This document shows positions 1-4,601 of a DNA stretch of 6,569 nucleotides, one piece after another; position 1 is the stretch's first letter, and each line of letters opens with the position of its first letter. This DNA is from Chloroflexota bacterium (GTDB lineage: Bacteria; Chloroflexota; Limnocylindria; Limnocylindrales; CSP1-4), in contig JAKAMV010000596.1 of the NCBI GenBank assembly GCA_021812735.1, forward strand, positions 1 through 6,569. Reading direction: 5' to 3'. The notes under the pieces are model-generated. The model did not search any database. It was not told where the DNA came from and saw only the letters and a list, made by a program, of their open reading frames with translations. Both the position numbers and the translations under genes were made by a program.

Positions 1-692
1 GTCACCAGGGCTGTGCCCGGGGTCTCGGCCCGGCCGGCCTCGCGGTACCAGTCGTCGCCGTACCGGGCGATCAGCGCGGCCTGGGCGAGGCTCTCCACGT
101 TCTGGACCAGCGTGGGCTTGCCGCCGACGCCCTTCTCGTACGGGCGCGGGGGCACGGTGGTGGGGCGCGCGTCGCCGGCGTTGACGAAGTGGACGGCGGC
201 CGACTCCTCGCCCGCCACGTACGACACGGGCGGGGCGGCGATGGTGATCGGCACCCGCGGCAGGGACTGCGACCGGCTCGCGTCCCGCTCGTCGAGGGCG
301 CGCTCCAGGGCGACCCGCGCCTGGGCGTGCTCCGACCCCACGTAGAGCACGGCCCGCCGGGCGCCCACAGCCTCGGCCGCGAGCTCGAGGCCGTCGATGA
401 CCAGGTGCGGCCGCGACGCCATGAGCACCCGGTCCTTGTGGCTCAGGGGCTCGCCCTCGGCGCCGTTGGCGAGCACCACCGCGTGACCGCTGGAGCGCCG
501 GGCGACCGCCCCCCACTTGCGGCCCACCGGGAACCCCGCGCCGCCCCGGCCCAGCAGCCCGGACGACTCGAGCATCGCGATGATGTGCGAGCGCTCCGCC
601 CGGCCCGGCAGGTCGCCGAGCCGGGCCCGGTGGTCGGCGAGCGGCTCCGCTCCGGCCGCGGCGGCGGGGCCGCTCAGGACGCGGGCGGTCAC
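1..692 (-). CDS. NuoF/51-kDa-like flavoprotein subunit, partial (C-terminus beyond window)
   Basis: This is the N-terminal 230 codons of a protein resembling the FMN- and NADH-binding subunit of complex I and related soluble dehydrogenases. The glycine loop GRGGAGFPVGRKW (residues 48-60) matches the FMN/NAD-binding loop. NGAEGEPLSHKDR (76-88) matches the conserved NGDEGEP..KDR block. YVAGEESA (158-165) and GGKPTLVQNVESL (190-202) match the family's CGEETAL and GKPTTVNNVETL blocks. The SLBB and Fe4S4-binding regions would lie past the left edge and cannot be checked. Translation starts at GTG 692-690, overlapping the TGA of the upstream cytochrome gene (GTGA), with a strong GGGGAGG about 6 bases before it, so the two are translationally coupled. 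With the membrane cytochrome next door, it is inferred to be the cytoplasmic NAD(P)H-oxidising partner. It is unlikely to be true NuoF, because no nuoE or nuoG is adjacent. An RnfC-like or formate-dehydrogenase-type subunit is the alternative. Confidence 0.85.
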   Translation of the reverse strand, partial: MTARVLSGPAAAAGAEPLADHRARLGDLPGRAERSHIIAMLESSGLLGRGGAGFPVGRKWGAVARRSSGHAVVLANGAEGEPLSHKDRVLMASRPHLVIDGLELAAEAVGARRAVLYVGSEHAQARVALERALDERDASRSQSLPRVPITIAAPPVSYVAGEESAAVHFVNAGDARPTTVPPRPYEKGVGGKPTLVQNVESLAQAALIARYGDDWYREAGRAETPGTALV

Positions 693-1288
693 CGCGTCCT
701 CCCCCGCCGGGTGGCGTCTTCCCACGACGACGTGAGCACGGCGTCCTCGAGCCGGTCGCGGTTCTGGTCCCAGAACGACACCCGGAACAGCAGGCACGCG
801 CCCACGGCGCCGAGGCTCACGCCGCCGATCGCGAGCATCCACAGGGAACCGGCGTCGCTGCCCGCGAGGAAGCTGTGGGCGAGGGCGAGGGGCCACATCG
901 CGTAGCTGGTCCAGTGGATGGCGCGCCAAAGGCCCTGGGGCATGTGCGCCCGGATGAGGCCGGTGATGACCAGGGCGATGAACAGGTACATCGAGACCAC
1001 GCCCAGCGCGACGGGCAGGGGCCGATACGTGGACGCGAGGGGCACGATCGCGGCCGACCAGCCGAGCTTCGCGAACGGGTCGAGCACCGCGCTCGTGATG
1101 TGGATGACGTTGAACACGATCGCGAGCAGCGAGATCCGCAGGTGCATCTCGAGGTTGAAGAACCGCGGCCACGTCTCGTGCCAGAAGCGGCCGACGGTCA
1201 GCAGGCCGAAGCACACCGACGCCGTCACCAGCAGCAGGGACACGATCCCCGAGCCGCGGGCGGTGAACCAGAGGACTTGACTGAACAT
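689..1288 (-). CDS. Ferric-reductase-like transmembrane cytochrome b
   Basis: This 199-residue integral membrane protein has about five to six hydrophobic segments (roughly residues 11-33, 48-70, 78-86, 92-112, 126-142, 148-168). Two histidine pairs at helix-like spacing, H49/H63 and H125/H138, are the expected ligands for two stacked b hemes, as in the ferric reductase / NADPH oxidase transmembrane fold (PF01794 type). There is no FAD- or NAD-binding C-terminal domain: the chain ends at residue 199 after a charged tail. Electrons must therefore come from a separate subunit, most simply the overlapping NuoF-like gene. ATG 1288 was chosen because the hydrophobic protein begins there (MFSQVLWFTARGSG). 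The reading frame stays open upstream, but there it covers the small membrane protein gene in another frame. A GGAG lies about 13 bases ahead of the ATG, which is rather far. The final electron acceptor (metal, quinone or other) cannot be told from sequence. Confidence 0.86.
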   Translation of the reverse strand: MFSQVLWFTARGSGIVSLLLVTASVCFGLLTVGRFWHETWPRFFNLEMHLRISLLAIVFNVIHITSAVLDPFAKLGWSAAIVPLASTYRPLPVALGVVSMYLFIALVITGLIRAHMPQGLWRAIHWTSYAMWPLALAHSFLAGSDAGSLWMLAIGGVSLGAVGACLLFRVSFWDQNRDRLEDAVLTSSWEDATRRGRTR

Positions 1289-1332
1289 GGGGTGGGGCGG
1301 ACTCCTGGGCGAAGCCGCGGGCGGCTGACGGG

Positions 1333-1357
1333 CGCGACGGCCCCGGCGGGCCGCGCG
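1333..1357 (-). terminator. Intercistronic GC hairpin in redox operon
   Basis: Ten base pairs (CGCG + CGGCCC against GGGCCG + CGCG) with one bulged base and a CGGC loop form a hairpin. It starts 8 bases after the stop codon of the small membrane protein gene and 44 bases before the cytochrome start. No T tract follows. It could be a partial terminator or mRNA-end stabiliser that makes the first gene more abundant than the two downstream; this role is inferred. Confidence 0.4.
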
Positions 1358-1365
1358 GCGCGGCG

Positions 1366-1707
1366 TCAGGAGCCGCCGCTGATGGCGTGCGAGTGGCGGC
1401 CCGTGGTGGCGGGCGGGGCGACGAGCTGCTGCTGGTTGTAGTAGGGGTTGACCAGGCCGCCCTGCGTGCCCTGACTGTCGCCGCCGCCGTTGTAGCTGTA
1501 GCTGTTCTGCAGCTGCTGGGGCGTGTAGCCGCCCTGGATCGTCGCGGGGGCGCTGTTGGTGGTCGTGCCCGCGTACGTCAGGGCGGCGGCATAGCCGAAG
1601 AAGCCGGTCCCGGCGATGCCGAGGGCGACGGCACCGAGGGTCATCGACTGCAGCCGGCCGTCGTTGCGGGAGCGGGCCTGGACACGGGCGGGAATGGTCG
1701 GGTTCAC
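1366..1707 (-). CDS. Small single-pass membrane protein with Q/N/Y/G-rich tail
   Basis: This is a protein of about 113 residues that I do not recognise as a named family. An Arg-rich N-terminus (VNPTIPARVQARSRNDGR) is followed by one hydrophobic segment (about residues 22-47, MTLGAVALGIAGTGFFGYAA and onward). Next comes a low-complexity outer part rich in Gln, Asn, Tyr, Gly and Ser (for example YTPQQLQNSYSYNGGG and NPYYNQQQL), ending HSHAISGGS. The positive-inside rule puts the tail outside the membrane. The start is uncertain: GTG 1707 is preferred because coding character begins there, GTG 1767 extends into less coding-like sequence, and ATG 1644 would start right at the membrane segment. 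None has a clear Shine-Dalgarno site. It is the first gene of the operon with the cytochrome b and NuoF-like genes, so it may be an anchor, assembly factor or electron-transfer accessory. It has no cysteine, and its two C-terminal histidines are the only obvious metal or heme ligands. Confidence 0.68.
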   Translation of the reverse strand: MNPTIPARVQARSRNDGRLQSMTLGAVALGIAGTGFFGYAAALTYAGTTTNSAPATIQGGYTPQQLQNSYSYNGGGDSQGTQGGLVNPYYNQQQLVAPPATTGRHSHAISGGS

Positions 1708-1781
1708 GAGTTGCAGTCTCGGCCCCGTTTCTTTGGGTTCGATGACAACCCAGATGTGGAACCTCACAGGAAGGGGCCGAG

Positions 1782-1964
1782 CAGCGACTCACCTCGCAGG
1801 GCTCCAACCCGTTCGTCCAGTTCTCCGACGGCTCGTTCATCGGCGACTACAGCCAGGTCGCCCTGGGCTCGGACGGCAACGCCCACGCGGCGTGGACCGA
1901 CTTCCGGGGCAACCCGGGCGTCAACGGCCCCAACCAGGACGTGGACGTCGCGTCGTTCCGCTGA
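1782..1964 (+). pseudogene. C-terminal remnant of a sialidase/BNR-like secreted protein
   Basis: About 60 codons read in one frame and end at TGA 1962-1964. They include NPFVQFSDGSFIGDYSQVAL and HAAWTDFRGNP, then GPNQDVDVASFR. The FIGDYS..A.G.DG..HA.WTD.R pattern is the typical end of sialidase-like (BNR/Asp-box, exo-alpha-sialidase type) proteins. The frame is open only from 1746 (TGA at 1743-1745), and no ATG, GTG or TTG occurs in frame before the homologous part; the first is a GTG at 1941, near the end. The sequence upstream is occupied by the opposite-strand redox operon, so the rest of the gene is gone rather than merely frameshifted. It still has a terminator-like hairpin 22 bases after its stop, as an intact gene would. 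The intact part must have been lost by deletion or rearrangement with its break near 1745-1785, or the contig is misjoined there. Confidence 0.62.
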
Positions 1965-1986
1965 CGCGCCACCGCACCAAGCCGCT

Positions 1987-2016
1987 CCGAGGGCCCCGCG
2001 ACCGCGGGGCCCTCGG
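1987..2016 (+). terminator. Terminator-like hairpin after the sialidase remnant
   Basis: A perfect 13-bp stem (arm 1987-1999, CCGAGGGCCCCGC; arm 2004-2016) with loop GACC lies 22 bases after the remnant's stop codon. There is no T tract, as is common for high-GC actinobacterial terminators. Its core and 3' flank recur after the phosphoesterase gene at 5749-5777. Confidence 0.65.
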
Positions 2017-2044
2017 CATGTCCCGGGTCTCGCGCCGGCCCCCA

Positions 2045-2096
2045 CGGCCCCGGCACAATGGTCCGGACCACGGTCCGGGCGCCTGTGCCGGGGCCG
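2045..2096. repeat. 52-base nested palindrome upstream of the aldolase gene
   Basis: A perfect 13-bp outer inverted repeat (CGGCCCCGGCACA at 2045-2057, TGTGCCGGGGCCG at 2084-2096) encloses a second perfect inverted repeat (CCGGACC at 2063-2069, GGTCCGG at 2072-2078, separated by AC). Positions 2060-2069 are also a 10-base palindrome, GGTCCGGACC. The element ends 12 bases before the aldolase's Shine-Dalgarno site. It could fold as a leader attenuator or terminator in RNA, or act as DNA (operator or cruciform). No T tract follows. Confidence 0.6.
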
Positions 2097-2120
2097 CATC
2101 GCCCGGTGAGGAGCGTGCCG

Positions 2121-2750
2121 ATGACTGACCCGATGGCCGCCCTGACGGCCGAGCTCGCCGAGATCGGCGCCGACGCGGTCCGCCGCGGCCTCGTCATCGC
2201 CACGGGCGGCAACCTCTCAGCACGCCTGCCCGGATCGGAGGTCTTCGTTGTGACCGCCAGGGCCACCAGGCTCGACCGCCTCGGGGACCCCGACTTCAGC
2301 GTGCTGGACCTCGACGGCGGCGTCGCCGCCGGGAACCCCGACCCGTCATCGGAGTGGCGGCTCCACCAGCGGACCTACCGCGTCCGGGCCGACGTCAACG
2401 CGATCGTCCACCTGCACCCGCAGACGGCTGTCGTCGTGGACGCGCTCGGCTATCCCGTCCGGCTGCTGACGCTCGACCACGCCGCGTACCTCCGGCGTGT
2501 CGCCCGCATCCCGTTCTTCCACAACGGGACCGACGAGCTGGCCGATGCGGCCGCCGACGCGTCGCGCGACAGCGACGCCGTCATCCTCGCCCACCACGGG
2601 TGCTCGACCCTCGGCGACAGCATCGCGTCGGCGTACCGGCGCGCCCTGCTGCTCGAGGACGCCGCGATGAGCACCTTCCGCTGCCTCCAGCTGGGCGACA
2701 CCGCCACGGCCTTCCCCGAAGCGGCGCTCGAGGGCATCCGGCACCTGTAG
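2121..2750 (+). CDS. Class II aldolase/adducin family protein (likely DHAP-forming sugar-phosphate aldolase)
   Basis: This 209-residue protein matches the usual length of zinc-dependent class II aldolases of the fuculose-phosphate aldolase type. TGGNLSAR (residues 28-35) forms the phosphate-binding loop. E78 in PSSEWRLHQ aligns with the catalytic Glu, HLHP gives zinc ligands H97 and H99, and AHHG gives the third, H159. The spacing fits E. coli FucA (E73, H92, H94, H155). ATG 2121 is preferred because AGGAG ends 7 bases before it; an open extension to 2058 only covers the nested palindrome. The gene faces mtnA tail to tail with a 21-base gap. That pairing suggests a substrate such as 5-methylthioribulose-1-phosphate or 5-deoxyribulose-1-phosphate, split to DHAP and an aldehyde. 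The same fold also serves as MtnB dehydratase or as fuculose, rhamnulose or ribulose-phosphate enzymes, so the exact reaction is an inference. Confidence 0.9.
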   Translation: MTDPMAALTAELAEIGADAVRRGLVIATGGNLSARLPGSEVFVVTARATRLDRLGDPDFSVLDLDGGVAAGNPDPSSEWRLHQRTYRVRADVNAIVHLHPQTAVVVDALGYPVRLLTLDHAAYLRRVARIPFFHNGTDELADAAADASRDSDAVILAHHGCSTLGDSIASAYRRALLLEDAAMSTFRCLQLGDTATAFPEAALEGIRHL

Positions 2751-2761
2751 CGCGGGCTGGC

Positions 2762-2790
2762 GGAGCCGCCCTCAGGGCTCCTCGGGCGGC
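2762..2790. terminator. Possible bidirectional terminator between convergent genes
   Basis: The gap between the aldolase stop and the mtnA stop, plus the end of mtnA, holds two alternative GC hairpins: GGAGCC (2762-2767) with GGCTCC (2776-2781), or GCCGCCC (2765-2771) with GGGCGGC (2784-2790). Either could stop transcripts from both sides. There is no T tract, and part of the structure lies inside the mtnA coding end. Confidence 0.35.
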
Positions 2791-3803
2791 AGCGCGGGGA
2801 CCTGGCCCAGCGCCGGCTCCACCACCCGCCGCTCGGTCACGATGGCCGAGACGAGGCGGGCTGGCGTCACGTCGAAGGCCGGGTTGTGGGCGCGGCTCTG
2901 CTCTGGGGCGGTCCGCACGCCCCCCCAGTTGAGCACCTCCTCGTCCGGCCGCACCTCGATGTGGATGGCGTCGCCCGACGGCGTCGCGAGATCGACGGTG
3001 GATTCGGGCGCGGCGACGATCAGCGGGATCCCCGCGTCACGGCAGGCAAGCGCGACCCCCACGCTGCCGATCTTGTTGGCGGTGTCGCCGTTGGCGGCGA
3101 TCCGGTCGGCCCCGATGATCGCCGCGTCCACCAGGCGCCGGAGGATCGTGCTCGCGGCGGCGCCGTCGGCCTGCACGAGGTGCGGAATGCCGTCCTGGAC
3201 GAGCTCCCAGGCGGTCAGGCGAGCGCCCTGCAGCAGCGGGCGCGTCTCGTCCACGTAGACCACCTCAAGGGCGCCGCGGGCGTGCAGCTCGCGCACGATG
3301 CCGAGGGCGGTCCCCCACTCGGTCGTGGCCAGGGCGCCCGTGTTGCAGTGCGTCAGGACGCGCACGCGACCCGCGACCCGGGCCTGGATCCAGTCGGCGC
3401 CGCGGCGCCCGATCTCGTGGTTGTTGCGCTCGTCCTCGGCGATGATCCCCTCGGCGGCGGCCACGACCGCCGCCACGCCCTGGCGCATCAGCGGACGGAC
3501 CCGATCCACGCCCCATGCAAGGTTCACCGCCGTCGGACGGGCTGCTCGGACGCGGTCGATGGCGGCGCCCAGCTCGTCCGCGTCCCATCCCTCGCGATCC
3601 GCCTGGACCATGGCGAGGGCCACCCCCAGCGCCCCGACGGCACCGAGCTGGGGCGCGCCGCGGACGGCCAACCGCACCACGGCGTCCACGAGTGAGTCGA
3701 CGTCCTCGAGGGTGATCCGGGTGAGGCGGCCAGGCAGCGCGGTCTGGTCGATGACTCGGATCGCGGACCCAGTCCACGCGATCGGGCGGAGCGGTTCGGT
3801 CAA
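2772..3803 (-). CDS. mtnA: S-methyl-5-thioribose-1-phosphate isomerase (MtnA; eIF2B-like aldose-1-phosphate isomerase)
   Basis: This 343-residue enzyme would convert 5-methylthioribose-1-phosphate to the ribulose form in methionine salvage. Family blocks appear in order: RGAP (residues 48-51), NLAWGVDR (94-101), LTHCNTGALAT (150-160) with catalytic Cys153, VYVDETRPLLQGARLTAWEL (182-201), and IIGADRIAANGDTANKIG (229-246) with catalytic Asp233. The Cys-to-Asp distance of 80 residues equals that of B. subtilis MtnA (C160/D240). TTG 3803 is preferred because GGGGAGA lies 7 bases upstream and the protein then begins with TEPLRPIAW, giving the usual length. ATG 3839 would add 12 residues without a clear ribosome site. 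RGAPQLGAVGAL differs from the common RGAPAIGIAAA, so the 5-deoxyribose-1-phosphate isomerase paralogue (DrdI) is a possible alternative. No MTA phosphorylase or kinase gene is in the window. The convergent aldolase is the likely next step. Confidence 0.92.
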   Translation of the reverse strand: MTEPLRPIAWTGSAIRVIDQTALPGRLTRITLEDVDSLVDAVVRLAVRGAPQLGAVGALGVALAMVQADREGWDADELGAAIDRVRAARPTAVNLAWGVDRVRPLMRQGVAAVVAAAEGIIAEDERNNHEIGRRGADWIQARVAGRVRVLTHCNTGALATTEWGTALGIVRELHARGALEVVYVDETRPLLQGARLTAWELVQDGIPHLVQADGAAASTILRRLVDAAIIGADRIAANGDTANKIGSVGVALACRDAGIPLIVAAPESTVDLATPSGDAIHIEVRPDEEVLNWGGVRTAPEQSRAHNPAFDVTPARLVSAIVTERRVVEPALGQVPALPPEEP

Positions 3804-3885
3804 GGGGCTGTCTCCCCACGGGCGGGCAGGCCGGTTCATCGGCCGAGCCGGCGGCTCGCGGCGCGTGCAGGCCCGTGGCCCGCCC

Positions 3886-3891
3886 ACCTTA
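3886..3891 (-). promoter_or_regulatory. Weak candidate -10 for mtnA
   Basis: On the minus strand TAAGGT fits the actinobacterial TAnnnT pattern and lies about 80 bases before the TTG start, in an otherwise GC-rich gap. No convincing -35 is seen, so this is only a suggestion. Confidence 0.18.
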
Positions 3892-3966
3892 CCCGACAGC
3901 AGCGGCGGGCACGCGCTCCGGTCAGGGCTCCACGCCGCCCTCGGCGCGTCCGCGCGCATGGGCAAC

Positions 3967-3996
3967 TTGATTGCGTTATTGCGCAAGTGCTAAAGT
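3967..3996 (+). promoter_or_regulatory. Promoter with overlapping inverted repeats upstream of the OsmC gene
   Basis: This is the most AT-rich island in the window. TTGATT (3967-3972) and TAAAGT (3991-3996) form -35 and -10 boxes with an 18-base spacer, about 50 bases before the ATG at 4046. The spacer holds TTGCG-N6-CGCAA (3971-3986), overlapping ACTTG-N14-CAAGT (3965-3988), a layout expected of a repressor operator. A MarR/OhrR-type regulator would suit a thiol-peroxidase gene, but no regulator gene is present here. Confidence 0.55.
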
Positions 3997-4045
3997 GTTG
4001 GCCTCGCCCGCCCCGTGACGGGCCACTAGCAGAGGATCCCGACCC

Positions 4046-4456
4046 ATGGAGATGGTCATCGACTTCCCGGGCGGTGCGCGCGTCGACGCCCACTTCGGCC
4101 CGTTCACGGTCCCCACCGACCAGCCCCCGTCCAGCGGCGGCCGGAGCTCGGCGCCGACGCCGTTCCTCACCTTCCTGTCCACGATCGGCACGTGCGCCGG
4201 GATCTACGTCCTTGGCTTCTGCCGCCAGCGCGGCATTCCCACGGATGGCATCCGGCTCGTCCAGCGCATGGGCGCGGACCCGATGACCGGGATGGTGACC
4301 GACGTCGAGGTCACCATCGAGCTGCCCGAGGAGTTCCCGGCCAAGTACGCCGACGCGGTGGTCCGCGCCGCGGACCAGTGCGCCGTCAAGAAGCATTTCG
4401 AGCACCCGCCGGTCATCCGGGTGGCGAGCCACCTGGCTGCGGCAGCCTCCGCCTAG
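4046..4456 (+). CDS. OsmC family protein
   Basis: This 136-residue protein has the OsmC/Ohr layout: a short beta N-terminal half, a central helix carrying the first cysteine (TIGTCAGIY, C50), and a second helix carrying the other (DQCAVKKHFEHPP, C112). Ohr- and OsmC-type enzymes use such a cysteine pair to reduce organic hydroperoxides in the cytoplasm. An extra cysteine, C59, lies in GFCRQRG. The CAVKKH..PP ending and the lack of Ohr's typical ACF motif place it outside classic Ohr, so the true substrate is unknown. ATG 4046 has AGAGGAT 8 bases upstream; ATG 4052 is a possible alternative. It is transcribed away from mtnA from its own AT-rich promoter and ends before a hairpin, so it is probably a single-gene unit. 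Confidence 0.9.
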   Translation: MEMVIDFPGGARVDAHFGPFTVPTDQPPSSGGRSSAPTPFLTFLSTIGTCAGIYVLGFCRQRGIPTDGIRLVQRMGADPMTGMVTDVEVTIELPEEFPAKYADAVVRAADQCAVKKHFEHPPVIRVASHLAAAASA

Positions 4457-4469
4457 GCCACACCGTCGC

Positions 4470-4490
4470 GGGGGCCGCGCTGCGGCTCCC
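4470..4490 (+). terminator. Terminator-like hairpin after the OsmC gene
   Basis: A 9-bp stem (GGGGGCCGC with GCGGCTCCC, one G-T wobble) with a three-base GCT loop begins 13 bases after the OsmC stop codon. It has no T tract. Confidence 0.5.
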
Positions 4491-4554
4491 GCCCGCCTGA
4501 CGGGATCGTGTGCCGATGCGTCCCGCGGACGGCCCTCGATAGCGCACAATGCGA

Positions 4555-4595
4555 CCTCCAGTGTCCGGCTGGCCGTCCCCCCAAGCAGCTGGAGG
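4555..4595 (+). promoter_or_regulatory. Inverted repeat that could mask the phosphoesterase ribosome site
   Basis: CCTCCAG (4555-4561) is the exact complement of CTGGAGG (4589-4595), which contains the Shine-Dalgarno core GGAGGAG (4591-4597) of the downstream GTG start at 4602. If both arms are in the transcript, pairing over a 27-base loop would hide the ribosome site. This is seen in sequence only; regulation is inferred. Confidence 0.3.
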
Positions 4596-4601
4596 AGCCC
4601 T

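Noticed and set aside
1755..1768. TGTGGAACCTCACA, a CRP-like half-palindrome ahead of the redox operon
   Set aside because: The spacer is 4 instead of 6 bases and the arms are imperfect, so it is not a credible CRP/FNR site; it also lies in the breakpoint area of the remnant.
689..1840. A longer minus-strand frame continuous with the cytochrome b gene, extending up to 1840
   Set aside because: The part upstream of 1288 is Arg/Pro-rich out-of-frame reading of the small membrane protein gene. The hydrophobic protein starts at the ATG at 1288.
1387..2109. A plus-strand open frame opposite the small membrane protein and through the remnant
   Set aside because: Its composition is that of an antisense shadow, and it reads the sialidase-like remnant in the wrong frame.
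2058..2120. N-terminal extension of the aldolase by 21 residues
   Set aside because: It lies over the nested palindrome, reads as Pro/Arg/Val-rich noise, and has no ribosome site, whereas ATG 2121 has AGGAG 7 bases upstream.
3985..3994. AAGTGCTAAA resembling the right half of a CIRCE (HrcA) operator
   Set aside because: The matching TTAGCACTC left half with 9-base spacing is absent, and the gene downstream is not a chaperone.
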